A DNA stretch of 64,000 nucleotides from Paenibacillus_F sp047238265 (GCF_047238265.1 NZ_JBDFMM010000001.1:186001-250000); one strand, 5' to 3'; counted from the first letter of the stretch, positions 19,995 through 28,551 are shown. The notes: generated from the sequence alone by a model not told the origin. Numbers and translations: made by a program.

Positions 19995-20798
19995 ATGTAT
20001 TCCGTCGTAGGTGTCCGCTTCAAAAAGGCGGGCAAGGTGTATTATTTTGATCCCATTGACCTTCCTGTGGAACAAGAGAACGCCGTAATCGTCGAGACCG
20101 CCAGAGGCATCGAATATGGCAGAGTGGTCATCGGAAAGAAAACCGTTCAAGAGAACGACGTTGTCCTTCCGCTCAAGAAAGTCATCCGGATTGCGAATCC
20201 GACGGATGCCCAGCTTGTTGAAGAGAACAAGAAGGCGGCCAAAGATGCTTTCGGGATTTGTTTGAATAAAATCAAGGATCATCAGCTCAAAATGAAGCTG
20301 GTGGACGTGGAATATACATTTGACCGGAATAAAATTATTTTTTATTTTACGGCTGAAGGAAGGGTCGACTTCCGGGAGCTGGTTAAGGACTTGGCGAGCA
20401 TTTTCAGAACGCGTATCGAACTTCGTCAAATCGGGGTGCGGGATGAGGCCAAAATGCTGGGCGGAATCGGGCCGTGCGGCCGAATCTTGTGCTGTTCTTC
20501 CTTCCTGGGAGATTTCGAACCGGTATCGATCAAGATGGCCAAGGACCAGAACCTGTCTCTGAATCCGACCAAAATATCCGGATTGTGCGGCCGGCTTATG
20601 TGCTGCTTGAAGTTCGAGCATGACAACTACGAGAGCGCCAAAGACAGCGTGCCTTCCGTAGGAACTTATGTGATTACTTCACTTGGCAACGGCAAGGTGC
20701 TTTCACTGAATATGAACGAAAAAACTTGTAAGGTTCAGCTGTACGATATCGGCAAAATAATGGATCTTCCTTTTGACGATGTAGCGGAGCAAGATTAG
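19995..20798 (+). CDS. ricT: RicT/YaaT, PSP1-domain subunit of the Ric complex
   Basis: This encodes 267 residues. AGGGGGTG precedes ATG 19995. The sequence is the PSP1 family: MYSVVGVRFKKAGKVYYFDP, VVIGKKTVQENDVVLPLKK, RTRIELRQIGVRDEAKMLGG. The Cys clusters GPCGRILCC and GLCGRLMCCLKFE bind Fe-S in the RicAFT complex. In B. subtilis this complex promotes RNase Y-dependent mRNA maturation and affects sporulation, competence and biofilm formation. It sits in the conserved holB-ricT-yabA order. Confidence 0.94.
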   Translation: MYSVVGVRFKKAGKVYYFDPIDLPVEQENAVIVETARGIEYGRVVIGKKTVQENDVVLPLKKVIRIANPTDAQLVEENKKAAKDAFGICLNKIKDHQLKMKLVDVEYTFDRNKIIFYFTAEGRVDFRELVKDLASIFRTRIELRQIGVRDEAKMLGGIGPCGRILCCSSFLGDFEPVSIKMAKDQNLSLNPTKISGLCGRLMCCLKFEHDNYESAKDSVPSVGTYVITSLGNGKVLSLNMNEKTCKVQLYDIGKIMDLPFDDVAEQD

Positions 20799-20834
20799 TT
20801 AACGGATGCGGGAAGCGTTACTTGAGGTGAGACA

Positions 20835-21173
20835 GTGGAGAAACATGAAATGTTTGCGCAAATCGACGGTTTGGAAGAGCAGATCGGAAAAGCATATGCA
20901 GAGCTTGGCGATTTGAAGAAAACCATCATTTCTTTGCTTGAGGATAACCAAAGGCTGATGATGGAAAATCAACAGCTTCGCAAATTGCTGAAGCAGGGGG
21001 ATGCCGAGGAGACGGATTCCGAACCCGAGAAAGGCATTGAGCCTGTAATCGGCGAAGGATACGACAATCTGGCCCGTCTGTATTATGAAGGCTTCCATAT
21101 CTGCAATGTCTATTACGGACACCTGCGGACGGAAGGAGACTGTTTGTTCTGCCTGTCTTTCTTAAATAAATAA
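20835..21173 (+). CDS. yabA: YabA, regulator of replication initiation
   Basis: This encodes 112 residues from GTG 20835, with TTGAGGTGA five bases upstream. The N-terminal half is a coiled-coil tetramerisation helix (LEEQIGKAYAELGDLKKTI to LLEDNQRLMMENQQLRKLL). The C-terminal domain is the signature IGEGYDNLARLYYEGFHICN followed by a zinc site (HICN, CLFC). YabA binds DnaA and DnaN and restrains re-initiation at oriC. The C-terminal domain is nearly identical in pattern to B. subtilis YabA. Confidence 0.95.
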   Translation: MEKHEMFAQIDGLEEQIGKAYAELGDLKKTIISLLEDNQRLMMENQQLRKLLKQGDAEETDSEPEKGIEPVIGEGYDNLARLYYEGFHICNVYYGHLRTEGDCLFCLSFLNK

Positions 21174-21178
21174 CGTAA

Positions 21179-21210
21179 GCCGTAGGGAACTTTTCTCTAC
21201 GGTTTTTTCC
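21179..21210 (+). terminator. Terminator after yabA
   Basis: The stem CCGTAG/CTACGG is followed by TTTTTT. It separates the tmk-yabA cluster from yabB-rsmI. Confidence 0.8.
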
Positions 21211-21247
21211 ATATGAGAATTCCGGTTAAAATAAAGGAGGAGTCCGT

Positions 21248-22045
21248 GTGCAGGTTGCACTGCATGAAACGGAGCGGATCGACGATCTGCTGACACATGA
21301 TTTGAAAATCATCCAAAGCGAAGAGGTATTTGCTTTTTCTTTGGATGCGGTTTTATTGGCAAGGTTCTGCACGGTTCCCCCACGGGGCAAAATTGTCGAT
21401 TTGTGCTCCGGCAACGGAGTCATTCCCCTTCTGTTGTCTACAAGAACAGCCGGGGGCGAGATCTGGGGCGTGGAAATTCAGGAGCGCTTGGCAGGTATGG
21501 GGAAGCGCAATATTGAGCTGAACGGTTTGCAGCAAAGGCTTCATATGGTACATGCCGACCTTAAGCAGATTCACCGGACGCTGGGAGCTTCGCAGTATGA
21601 TCTGGTGACGGTCAATCCGCCCTATTTGCCGGTCCCGGCGGGCGAACAGAACCGTAATGAGCATGTAGCTGCCGCAAGGCACGAGCTTTTCTGTACCCTG
21701 GAGGACGTGGTAGCTTCTTCGGCCAAACTGCTCAAAGCGGGAGGCAAGATGGCCATGGTACACCGGCCGAACCGGTTGGTCGATATTTGCACATTGATGA
21801 GACAGTACCGTATCGAGCCCAAAAGAGTACGTTTCGTTCATCCGAGGCAGGGAGAAGAGGCGATGATGGTACTGATCGAGGGCATCCGTGACGGCAAAGC
21901 GGATATGCGGACTCTTCCACCGCTCTTCGTTCACGAGGAAGGCGGAAGATATTGCGGCGAACTCCACGCCGTGTTTTACGGAGAGAAAAATGAGCTGGAA
22001 TCGGGCGGGAATAAAGCCCCGGAAAACGAAAGAAACAGAGGATAA
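21248..22045 (+). CDS. yabB: YabB/TrmN6-type SAM-dependent methyltransferase
   Basis: This encodes 265 residues from GTG 21248, preceded by AAAGGAGGAG. It has the class-I methyltransferase motifs VDLCSGNGVIPLLL (SAM loop), VEIQERLAGM and the adenine-N6 signature VNPPY near residue 122. B. subtilis YabB has the same length and sequence pattern (HERIDYLL, TRT..EI.GVEIQERLA). Its E. coli relative TrmN6 methylates A37 of tRNA-Val, so an adenine-N6 tRNA methyltransferase role is likely but inferred. In B. subtilis yazA, a GIY-YIG protein, lies between yabB and rsmI; it is absent here. Confidence 0.9.
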   Translation: MQVALHETERIDDLLTHDLKIIQSEEVFAFSLDAVLLARFCTVPPRGKIVDLCSGNGVIPLLLSTRTAGGEIWGVEIQERLAGMGKRNIELNGLQQRLHMVHADLKQIHRTLGASQYDLVTVNPPYLPVPAGEQNRNEHVAAARHELFCTLEDVVASSAKLLKAGGKMAMVHRPNRLVDICTLMRQYRIEPKRVRFVHPRQGEEAMMVLIEGIRDGKADMRTLPPLFVHEEGGRYCGELHAVFYGEKNELESGGNKAPENERNRG

Positions 22046-22050
22046 CCGGC

Positions 22051-23175
22051 ATGAATTTTAACATACAGCGAAGCTATATAATGAAGAAAGACGATCAGCG
22101 CCAATTCGGGAAGGAGGGAGATGCGGCTAATGCGGTGGTGGAAACAGAGTATGAGTATGGGGCCGGGAAAGCAAAGGAACAAGCAGCCCTAGAATCAAAA
22201 GATTCACTGAACCCGGAAAAGCAGGCCGAGGCTAAAGCAATCGGCAAAAATAAGTTCGGCCACGATGCCGTCTCATCTACGCCGGATCAGATTAAGGGAA
22301 GGGGCCGCAGCCGGGAAACGGAGAAGGCGGCGGGTACGGGAATGCTCTATCTGGTCGGCACTCCGATCGGCAATCTCGAAGACATGACCTACCGGGCCGT
22401 CCGCATCCTCAAGGAAGCGGACCTAATCGCCGCGGAGGATACGCGCCAGACCCGCAAGCTGCTGACTCACTTCGACATTTCCGGGAGGCTCGTCAGCTAT
22501 CACGAGCATAACAAGCAGGCGAGCGGCCCAGAGCTGATCCGGCTCATGAGCGAGGGGCAGACCGTCGCGCTCGTCAGCGATGCGGGGCTGCCGGCGATCT
22601 CCGATCCCGGGCACGATTTGGTCCGGCTCGCAATAGAAGCCGGAGTCAGGGTCGTGCCGGTTCCGGGAGCGAACGCGGCCTTGTCGGCCCTTATCGCCTC
22701 AGGGCTCCCTACCGATGAATTTACTTTCATCGGATTCCTGCCGCGCGATAAGAAAGATCAGCAGCGGGAGCTGGCGCGGCTTGCGCCTGCGCAGGGCACG
22801 CTGCTGTTCTACGAATCCCCCCATCGGGTTGTCCGTACGCTCGAGCAGATGCTCGAATCATGGGGGGATCGTGAGATCTGCCTGGCGCGCGAATTGACGA
22901 AGCGCTATGAAGAGTTCGGGCGCGGCCGGATCAGCGGTGCGCTGGCTCATCTCGCCGAGCATCCGCCTCAAGGCGAGTACGTGGTCCTCGTGGAGGGACG
23001 CAGCGCGGCCGAAACGGCGGAGGCGGAAGCCGCATGGTGGAAGGAGCTATCGCTGGAGGCGCATGCCGCCCATTACATGGAGCAGGGGCTTAACAAGAAG
23101 GAAGCGATCAAAAAGACCGCTTCCGACAGGGGGCTGCCGAAGCGGGACGTCTACAACGAACTGCTTCAGAATTGA
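22051..23175 (+). CDS. rsmI: 16S rRNA 2'-O-ribose C1402 methyltransferase RsmI, with long N-terminal extension
   Basis: This encodes 374 residues from ATG 22051 (AGAGGA nine bases upstream). The catalytic part begins only at residue 98 with MLYLVGTPIGNLEDMTYRAV. It contains AAEDTRQTRKLL, YHEHNK, SDAGLPAISDPGHDLV, VPGANAALSALIASGLPTDE and YESPHRV, so it is a normal tetrapyrrole-methylase-fold RsmI. RsmI methylates the ribose of C1402 in the decoding centre. The first 97 residues are charged, low-complexity and Lys/Glu-rich, with no recognisable domain. An internal ATG at 22342 would give a standard-length protein, but no strong ribosome site precedes it. Confidence 0.92.
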   Translation: MNFNIQRSYIMKKDDQRQFGKEGDAANAVVETEYEYGAGKAKEQAALESKDSLNPEKQAEAKAIGKNKFGHDAVSSTPDQIKGRGRSRETEKAAGTGMLYLVGTPIGNLEDMTYRAVRILKEADLIAAEDTRQTRKLLTHFDISGRLVSYHEHNKQASGPELIRLMSEGQTVALVSDAGLPAISDPGHDLVRLAIEAGVRVVPVPGANAALSALIASGLPTDEFTFIGFLPRDKKDQQRELARLAPAQGTLLFYESPHRVVRTLEQMLESWGDREICLARELTKRYEEFGRGRISGALAHLAEHPPQGEYVVLVEGRSAAETAEAEAAWWKELSLEAHAAHYMEQGLNKKEAIKKTASDRGLPKRDVYNELLQN

Positions 23176-23658
23176 GTCTCCGGCGGTGGGGAAATCAACC
23201 TGAGATTTCGGGGAGGCAAGACGGTTGACCACCGTCCTGTGATACTGCACCGGGCACAGGCAGCACGCGGTACGCAATCTTGGGGCCGGTATATTTTCGC
23301 CCGAGCAATCAGGAACGCGGATAACCGGTGCCGATCACAGGACTTTTCTTTCTGCGTCCCAAATACGCATAGGTGTTAAGCGAAAGCCGGACTGGGATGC
23401 TTCATCCGTATCAAGCGAAGCATACGGCCAGGCCGGAGACATACGCTTGGAAACGTCGAAGCTTTTCACAGTTTCCTTCTGCCCCAAGTACCCGGGCGTC
23501 GTACACTTGTTCTAAAGCAAGCTTTTTCATCCCTCCGGACAAAAAAATGTCCCCAATCCGTGACGGTGGTCCGCCGGGATCAGAGACGTAGAGGAGATAT
23601 GAAAAAGGTTAGAATTACCAATGGGAACTTTGCTAGTTCTTATTATATACTATTTTTC
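23176..23658. other. Gene-free stretch between rsmI and abrB with three short hairpins
   Basis: No open frame with a ribosome site is found. Three adjoining perfect 6-bp hairpins occur at 23191-23209 (GAAATC/GATTTC), 23220-23236 (GACGGT/ACCGTC) and 23236-23260 (CCTGTG/CACAGG), none with a T-run. In B. subtilis the abrB-metS region occupies this place, so this may be decayed sequence or a structured 3' end of the rsmI transcript. Confidence 0.4.
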
Positions 23659-23913
23659 TTATTTTGTCACAGGTATTGGCATTTCATTTAAACATTCGTG
23701 ACAAACAATTTTTCCTTTGAAATAAGTCACATTTTCAGCGTTTCCGCAGAAGATACAAGCAGGCTCATACTTCTTAAGCATGATGCGCTCGCCGTCTACA
23801 TAAATCTCCAGCGCGTCTTTTTCACCGATACCGAGTGTACGGCGAAGTTCGATTGGAATAACGACACGCCCCAATTCGTCGACTTTTCTTACAATACCTG
23901 TGGATTTCATCAT
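23659..23913 (-). CDS. abrB: AbrB transition-state regulator
   Basis: This encodes 84 residues. GGAAGGAG lies nine bases before ATG 23913. The N-terminal AbrB swapped-hairpin DNA-binding domain (MKSTGIVRKVDELGRVVIP to LEIYVDGERIMLKKYEP) is almost identical to that of B. subtilis. The C-terminal part is different: a CIFC...CHEC pair suggests a small zinc knuckle in place of the B. subtilis multimerisation region. AbrB represses post-exponential genes and is itself shut off by phosphorylated Spo0A. Its promoter and the Spo0A boxes over its leader are visible upstream (23949-24009). Confidence 0.95.
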   Translation of the reverse strand: MMKSTGIVRKVDELGRVVIPIELRRTLGIGEKDALEIYVDGERIMLKKYEPACIFCGNAENVTYFKGKIVCHECLNEMPIPVTK

Positions 23914-23948
23914 ATATAAAAGCTCCTTCCAATCTACTGAAATAATTA

Positions 23949-23965
23949 ATCGTCATTATTCGACA
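23949..23965 (-). promoter_or_regulatory. Two Spo0A boxes in the abrB leader
   Basis: On the abrB strand TGTCGAA (23959-23965) is followed ten bases later by TGACGAT (23949-23955); the consensus is TGNCGAA. They lie just downstream of the predicted start of transcription, as in the B. subtilis abrB operator. Repression of abrB by Spo0A~P is the expected effect. Confidence 0.75.
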
Positions 23966-23980
23966 TAGTTTTCGATATTC

Positions 23981-24009
23981 ATGATACCAAGCATTCCCAA
24001 AATAGTCAA
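23981..24009 (-). promoter_or_regulatory. Sigma-A promoter of abrB
   Basis: On the minus strand -35 TTGACT (24004-24009), a 17-bp spacer and -10 TATCAT (23981-23986) are seen. The untranslated leader is about 60 nt and contains the Spo0A boxes. Confidence 0.75.
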
Positions 24010-24189
24010 CCCAAAATTGGTCTCTAATTGCAGTTTTTATATTTAATGAATTCTTTGTGAAAAGCCGAATTCCTCCTTAACCCTTAAAAATAAGTGGATC
24101 TATTGCGGTTAAACGCTTTCTTCTAAAGTGACAATTGTTTTATTTTTGTGACAAGTAACGCTTAGTTTGGAAAATAACTTGTAACATTA

Positions 24190-24239
24190 TTCGACAAAAT
24201 ACTTGCTTAAATGAGCAAATAGTCGGATTTTATGTCGAA
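24190..24239. promoter_or_regulatory. Spo0A-box matches upstream of the HD hydrolase
   Basis: TTCGACA (24190-24196, minus-strand TGTCGAA) and TGTCGAA (24233-24239, plus strand) are two perfect 7-mer matches to TGNCGAA. They lie 15-64 bp before the HD gene start. The segment CATTATTCGACA is shared exactly with the abrB operator at 23954-23965. AbrB or Spo0A control of the HD gene is inference. Confidence 0.5.
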
Positions 24240-24253
24240 AAGGAGACGCAAAA

Positions 24254-25529
24254 ATGATAGAAGAAAAAGTTTTTAAAGACCCTGTCCATAAATACATTTA
24301 TGTGCAGGACCGCACGGTTTGGGACCTCATCAACACCAAGGAATTTCAGCGGCTGCGGCGAATCCGCCAGCTGGGCACATCCTTCCTGACTTTTCACGGT
24401 GCGGAGCACAGTCGTTTTTCTCACTCGCTTGGCGTTTACGAGATTACGAGAAAGATTATTTCCCAGTTTGAAAGAAACTCGTATGCGGACTGGCCGGAGG
24501 AGGAAAGGCTGCTTTGCCTGTGCGCCGCTCTGCTGCATGATGTCGGTCACGGACCGTTTTCCCACTCTATAGAAAAAGTATTCGGAACGAATCACGAAAA
24601 TTGGTCCTGCCGGATCATTTTAGGTGACAGTGAAGTGAATCAGGTGCTCTCGAAGGTCTCGCCGACATTTGCTCATGATGTTGCCGGTGTCATTTGCAAA
24701 ACGTATCGCAAGGAGATTGTAACGAGTCTTGTCTCTTCCCAGTCTCGATGCCGACAGGATGGATTATTTGCTGCGGGACGCGTATTTTACCGGGGTTAAT
24801 TACGGAACTTTCGATCTGGAGCGTATTCTAAGGGTAGTCCGGCCTTATAAAGGGAAAATTGTCGTAAAAGAGAGCGGGATGCATGCCGTCGAAGATTATT
24901 TAATGTCCCGTTACCAGATGTACTGGCAGGTTTATTTTCACCCGGTTACAAGGAGCGCGGAAATTTTGCTGGGGAAAGTTCTGGAGTGCGCCAAAGCACT
25001 GTTCGAAGACGGTTACTCGTTTACGTTTATGCCGGAACCTATCCTTCATCTTTTCCAAGGGAAGCTGTCGCTGGACGATTATTTCCTTCTAGACGAATCT
25101 TTGATGCAGACGGTTTTGATGTATTGGAGTTTGGAAAAAGATCCCGTACTGGCTGATTTGTCCGGACGTTTTCTTCACCGCCGTCTGTTTAAGTTCACCG
25201 CCGTGGAAGAGTGGGACAAAGAGCTGCTGACGGAATTCCGCGACGCTTTGGAGGAGGCCGGATTCGATGCGGATTATTACCTGGAGCTGGATTTCCCGTC
25301 GGACCAGTCGTATGACGTGTACCGGCCCGATACGGGCAAGGAAGACAAACAGCCTATTTTGCTGCTTGATGGCCAGGATAAACTGACGGAAATTTCGGTG
25401 CGCTCCGAAATCGTCAAATCGATCTCGGGTATCCACATGGGACAGCACCGCATTTATTATCCCGCCGAGTTGTTTGAAAAAGAGGGCGGCAGGGCTTCGG
25501 CCCTCCGCAAGAAGCTGTTCGACGCCTAA
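24254..25529 (+). CDS. HD-domain phosphohydrolase (YwfO-like), frameshifted by one base
   Basis: Two overlapping frames together encode a 424-residue HD protein. The first frame (from ATG 24254, after AAAAGGAG) has the metal ligands H57 and H95-D96 (EHSRFSHSLG, LLHDVGHGPFSHS) and runs out of register at TSLVSSQ. The second resumes with LDADRMDYLLRDAYFTG, which carries the conserved downstream Asp, and runs to 25529. One extra T at or near 24743 (CAG-T-CTC-GAT) separates them. YwfO-type proteins are predicted dNTP or ppGpp-like nucleotide hydrolases. The break is either a sequence error or a recent inactivation. In B. subtilis metS occupies this spot next to abrB. Confidence 0.85.
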
Positions 25530-25564
25530 CTCAAAAAACAGACGAAACAAAAGGAGTTCCCGTT

Positions 25565-26332
25565 ATGCTGACCGATACTCATACTCATATGAACAATGAA
25601 GCTTTCAATGAAGACCGTGACGAAGCCATCCAAAGGGCTTGGGACAACGGAGTGACCCGGATCGTTAACGTAGGGTTCAACCGCGAAACCATTCCTTCTT
25701 CCATCGAGCTTGCCGAGAAGTACGATTTCATATGGTCGACGGTAGGCTGGCATCCGACGGATGCCGTGGATATGCGGCCGGGTGATCTTGAATGGATCGA
25801 GGAGCTGTGCAAGCACGAGAAAGTAGTGGCGATCGGGGAGATCGGGCTGGACTATCACTGGGATACGTCCCCGAAAGATGTGCAGGCGAAAGTGTTCCGC
25901 GAGCAGATCCGCCTTGCACGCAAGGTCGGGCTTCCTATCGTGATCCATAACCGCGAGGCTCATCAAGATATCGTCCAGATCCTGAGAGAAGAAAAAGCCG
26001 CCGAAGTCGGCGGCATTATGCACTGCTATTCCGGAAGCTGGGAAACGGCGAAGATGTGTCTGGATATGCATTTTCATATTTCCTTCGGCGGGCCCATTAC
26101 GTTCAAAAACGCCAAGCAGCCCAAGGAAGTTCTGAAACAGGTGCCGCTTGACCGCCTGCTCATTGAAACGGACGCGCCTTATTTGACGCCGCATCCGTTC
26201 CGGGGCAAGCGCAACGAGACGTCCTACGTGCGTCTCGTTGCCGAAGCGGCCGCCGAGCTGCGCGGCATGAGCCTCGAGGAGCTCGCAAAGGTCACGACGG
26301 ACAATGCCGTGCGCCTACTCGGCCTCAAATGA
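25565..26332 (+). CDS. TatD-family DNase (YabD)
   Basis: This encodes 255 residues and starts at ATG 25565 after AAAAGGAG. It is a metal-dependent TIM-barrel hydrolase. Visible motifs are the N-terminal metal ligands DTHTHMN, Glu in EIGLDYHWD, VIHNREAHQD, MHCYSGS and the C-terminal ETDAPYLTPHPFRGKRNE. Family members act as 3'-5' exonucleases or DNases. yabD is conserved at this position between metS/abrB and yabE in Bacilli. Its 3' end overlaps the convergent ecsB by 18 bp and no terminator separates them. Confidence 0.93.
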   Translation: MLTDTHTHMNNEAFNEDRDEAIQRAWDNGVTRIVNVGFNRETIPSSIELAEKYDFIWSTVGWHPTDAVDMRPGDLEWIEELCKHEKVVAIGEIGLDYHWDTSPKDVQAKVFREQIRLARKVGLPIVIHNREAHQDIVQILREEKAAEVGGIMHCYSGSWETAKMCLDMHFHISFGGPITFKNAKQPKEVLKQVPLDRLLIETDAPYLTPHPFRGKRNETSYVRLVAEAAAELRGMSLEELAKVTTDNAVRLLGLK

Positions 26333-27577
26333 AGCGGTAAATTTCCGCTTCATGACCGTGGCGCACAGCACGAGGCCGAGCGCGAGGCCCGCGAGCGGAG
26401 CGGCTGCATAGACGCCCGCTCCGCTTAACAGCATCAGCAGGGTCAAAACGAGCCCCTGCAGGGCGAAGGCGGCACTGATGATCCGTACCACGGCGTCCAC
26501 TTTACGGCGCGGATCTACCGGATAGGTCTGCAGCCAGAACGTGTAGCGGTGCGACTGCTCCAGAGAGGTGAGCTGAATCAGCGAGATGAACAGGGCCACG
26601 ACGCACACGGCGGCGGCTACCGGCGCGGACTGAACGGCCGCGGCCGCCAGACCTGCCACGAGCGTGATCCGAACCACGATGCCGAGCAGTTCCGAACGGA
26701 CGAACGTCTTCGTGAAGAGATACGGGTAAAGCGAGGAAGAACGGAACGAATACCGGTTCGTAATGCCCGCCAGCCATTGTCTCTGCTTCACCCGCACCGG
26801 AAGCTGCGGCACATCGGCGAATCCGCTGAAAAACAAGTACAGCCGGTACTGCTGCTTGCGGTCGTTGTCGATGAGATAATCCCAGGCGACGCCCATTGCC
26901 CGTTGTCCGGGCCCGAGCCTGTACGCGACCGCCCAGACGGCAAGTCCCGCCAAGAGAACGATTCCGCCCGGAAGCGGGCCCGTACCGAACAAGGCGAAGA
27001 CGACTGCCGCGCTTGCGATCCAGCGGTACCCCGCCGAGACCAGACGCCATCCGGGAGAAGAAAAACGGCCTTCCTGCCAAGATCCGAGCAGGTTGGCTGT
27101 TTTTATTAGAAGAACAAAAATCGCCATCAGCCATAAAGGCTGTCCCTCCGTGCCCGTGCAGTGTTTGTACAAAGGCCAAGCAATCAGCATCAGGACAATG
27201 GAGCGTGCGGCCTGGATTCCCAAACTGTAGCGGAAAGCCGCCCGGAAGAACACATTCATAACGGGTTCCAGAGGCAGCAGAAATACCCGGTCCGCATTCT
27301 TTAGAAGGGTTCGCACCGAGCCGGCCGCAAGAGCCGGAACGAGGAGGAGCAGAACAATCCAAATGTAGGGAAAAGATGTCGGAAGCTGCTGAAGGATTTT
27401 TGCATAATAATAGGAAGAAACGATAAAAATCAGGAAAAGAAAACCGAAAAACTGGCTTCTTGCGACATAAGCCCAGTAGCGGGACGTTTCCTGCCGGTAA
27501 TGGTCGAATCTGCGCTTCCACAGCTGGCGGACAGCCCCGGCCGTGCCCGCTCTGTGAACGGCTGCTTCCTGGTTCAT
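26315..27577 (-). CDS. ecsB: ABC transporter permease, EcsB family
   Basis: This encodes 420 residues with about eight to ten hydrophobic segments, for example FFGFLFLIFIVSSYYYA, YIWIVLLLLVPALAAGSV and the C-terminal AAPLAGLALGLVLCATV. The N-terminus RRFDHYRQETSRYWAYV is typical of EcsB. It overlaps ecsA by 4 bp (ATGA) and is translationally coupled to it. In B. subtilis EcsAB affects competence, sporulation, exoprotein secretion and intramembrane proteolysis by RasP; the transported substrate is unknown. Confidence 0.88.
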   Translation of the reverse strand: MNQEAAVHRAGTAGAVRQLWKRRFDHYRQETSRYWAYVARSQFFGFLFLIFIVSSYYYAKILQQLPTSFPYIWIVLLLLVPALAAGSVRTLLKNADRVFLLPLEPVMNVFFRAAFRYSLGIQAARSIVLMLIAWPLYKHCTGTEGQPLWLMAIFVLLIKTANLLGSWQEGRFSSPGWRLVSAGYRWIASAAVVFALFGTGPLPGGIVLLAGLAVWAVAYRLGPGQRAMGVAWDYLIDNDRKQQYRLYLFFSGFADVPQLPVRVKQRQWLAGITNRYSFRSSSLYPYLFTKTFVRSELLGIVVRITLVAGLAAAAVQSAPVAAAVCVVALFISLIQLTSLEQSHRYTFWLQTYPVDPRRKVDAVVRIISAAFALQGLVLTLLMLLSGAGVYAAAPLAGLALGLVLCATVMKRKFTASFEAE

Positions 27578-28317
27578 GCCGGATTCCTCCGCACCAGCTC
27601 ATAGAACAGCTCGTCCAGCGTCGCATCGGACAGCCCGGTCTGTTGTCTCAATTCCTCCAGCGTGCCTTGGGCAAGAATTCTCCCCTGATGGAGAACGACG
27701 AACCGGTCGCAGTATCTTTCGATCGTGGCCAGGATGTGGGAACAGATCAGGAAGCTTGCGCCTCTGCTCTTGAAATCCGCCATAATGTCGAGAAGAGAAC
27801 GCATCGCCAGCGGGTCAAGACCGAGGAACGGCTCGTCAATGACATAAAGCGCGGGCTCGACAAGAAACGCATTCATGATCATGACTTTCTGCTTCATCCC
27901 TTTGGAGAGCTGGCCCGGGAAGCTTTTGCGCTTGGGCTCCATCTGGAACTCGCTCATCAGGCGGCCGGCACGTTCCTTGAACGCTTCCTTCGGAATATCG
28001 TAAGCCATCGCCGTCAGTTCCAAATGCTCTTCAATCGTCAGATCGTCGTACAATTCGGGAGACTCCGGGACGAAAGAATACGACGACCGGTAGCCGAGAG
28101 GATCTTCCTCCAAGGTCCGGTTGCGGATGCGGACACTGCCTTCCTGGGGCTTCAGAAGTCCGAGGATGTGTTTGATGGTCGTGCTTTTCCCTGCTCCGTT
28201 GAGTCCGATCAGACCGACCATTTCACCTTGTCCGACTGTAATTTCGAGATCGCGCAGAATCGGTTTTCCGGGTAAATAGCCTCCGCTGAGACGGGAAATG
28301 TGAAGAATTGGATCCAT
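27574..28317 (-). CDS. ecsA: ABC transporter ATP-binding protein EcsA
   Basis: This encodes 247 residues. AGGTGA lies six bases before ATG 28317. Walker A is GLNGAGKST (38-46), the signature is LSKGMKQKV, and Walker B with catalytic Glu is ALYVIDEPFLGLD. The H-loop is CSHILATIERYCD. Sequence and length match B. subtilis EcsA (247 residues). It forms a two-gene operon with ecsB. In B. subtilis ecsAB lies elsewhere, near hit, so its position here between tatD and yabE is a local rearrangement or a lineage difference. Confidence 0.92.
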   Translation of the reverse strand: MDPILHISRLSGGYLPGKPILRDLEITVGQGEMVGLIGLNGAGKSTTIKHILGLLKPQEGSVRIRNRTLEEDPLGYRSSYSFVPESPELYDDLTIEEHLELTAMAYDIPKEAFKERAGRLMSEFQMEPKRKSFPGQLSKGMKQKVMIMNAFLVEPALYVIDEPFLGLDPLAMRSLLDIMADFKSRGASFLICSHILATIERYCDRFVVLHQGRILAQGTLEELRQQTGLSDATLDELFYELVRRNPA

Positions 28318-28387
28318 GCCTTCACCTGCTTTTCTTCAATCGGTTATTGCGGCTTCGGGCCTTTTCGGGCGGTTTGCCGTATCTTTT

Positions 28388-28417
28388 ATTATAGTCAAAA
28401 AATGCCTGGAAGCCCAA
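28388..28417 (-). promoter_or_regulatory. Possible sigma-A promoter of ecsAB
   Basis: On the minus strand -10 TATAAT (28388-28393) is perfect, while the -35 TTGGGC (28412-28417, 18-bp spacer) is weak. Confidence 0.4.
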
Positions 28418-28551
28418 TCCCCAAGCGGAACGGCGGAAATGGGGAAAACTAGAAGCGAGATAACGGGAGAAAAAAGGAGAACGACTGCAAGATAATTAGA
28501 TAAATGCCGTTGGTTTGGTTAAATTTGCTTATTTTTAAGGAATATGACCCC

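Noticed and set aside
23373..23591. 72-codon open frame between rsmI and abrB
   Set aside because: It has no ribosome site and an unprotein-like composition.
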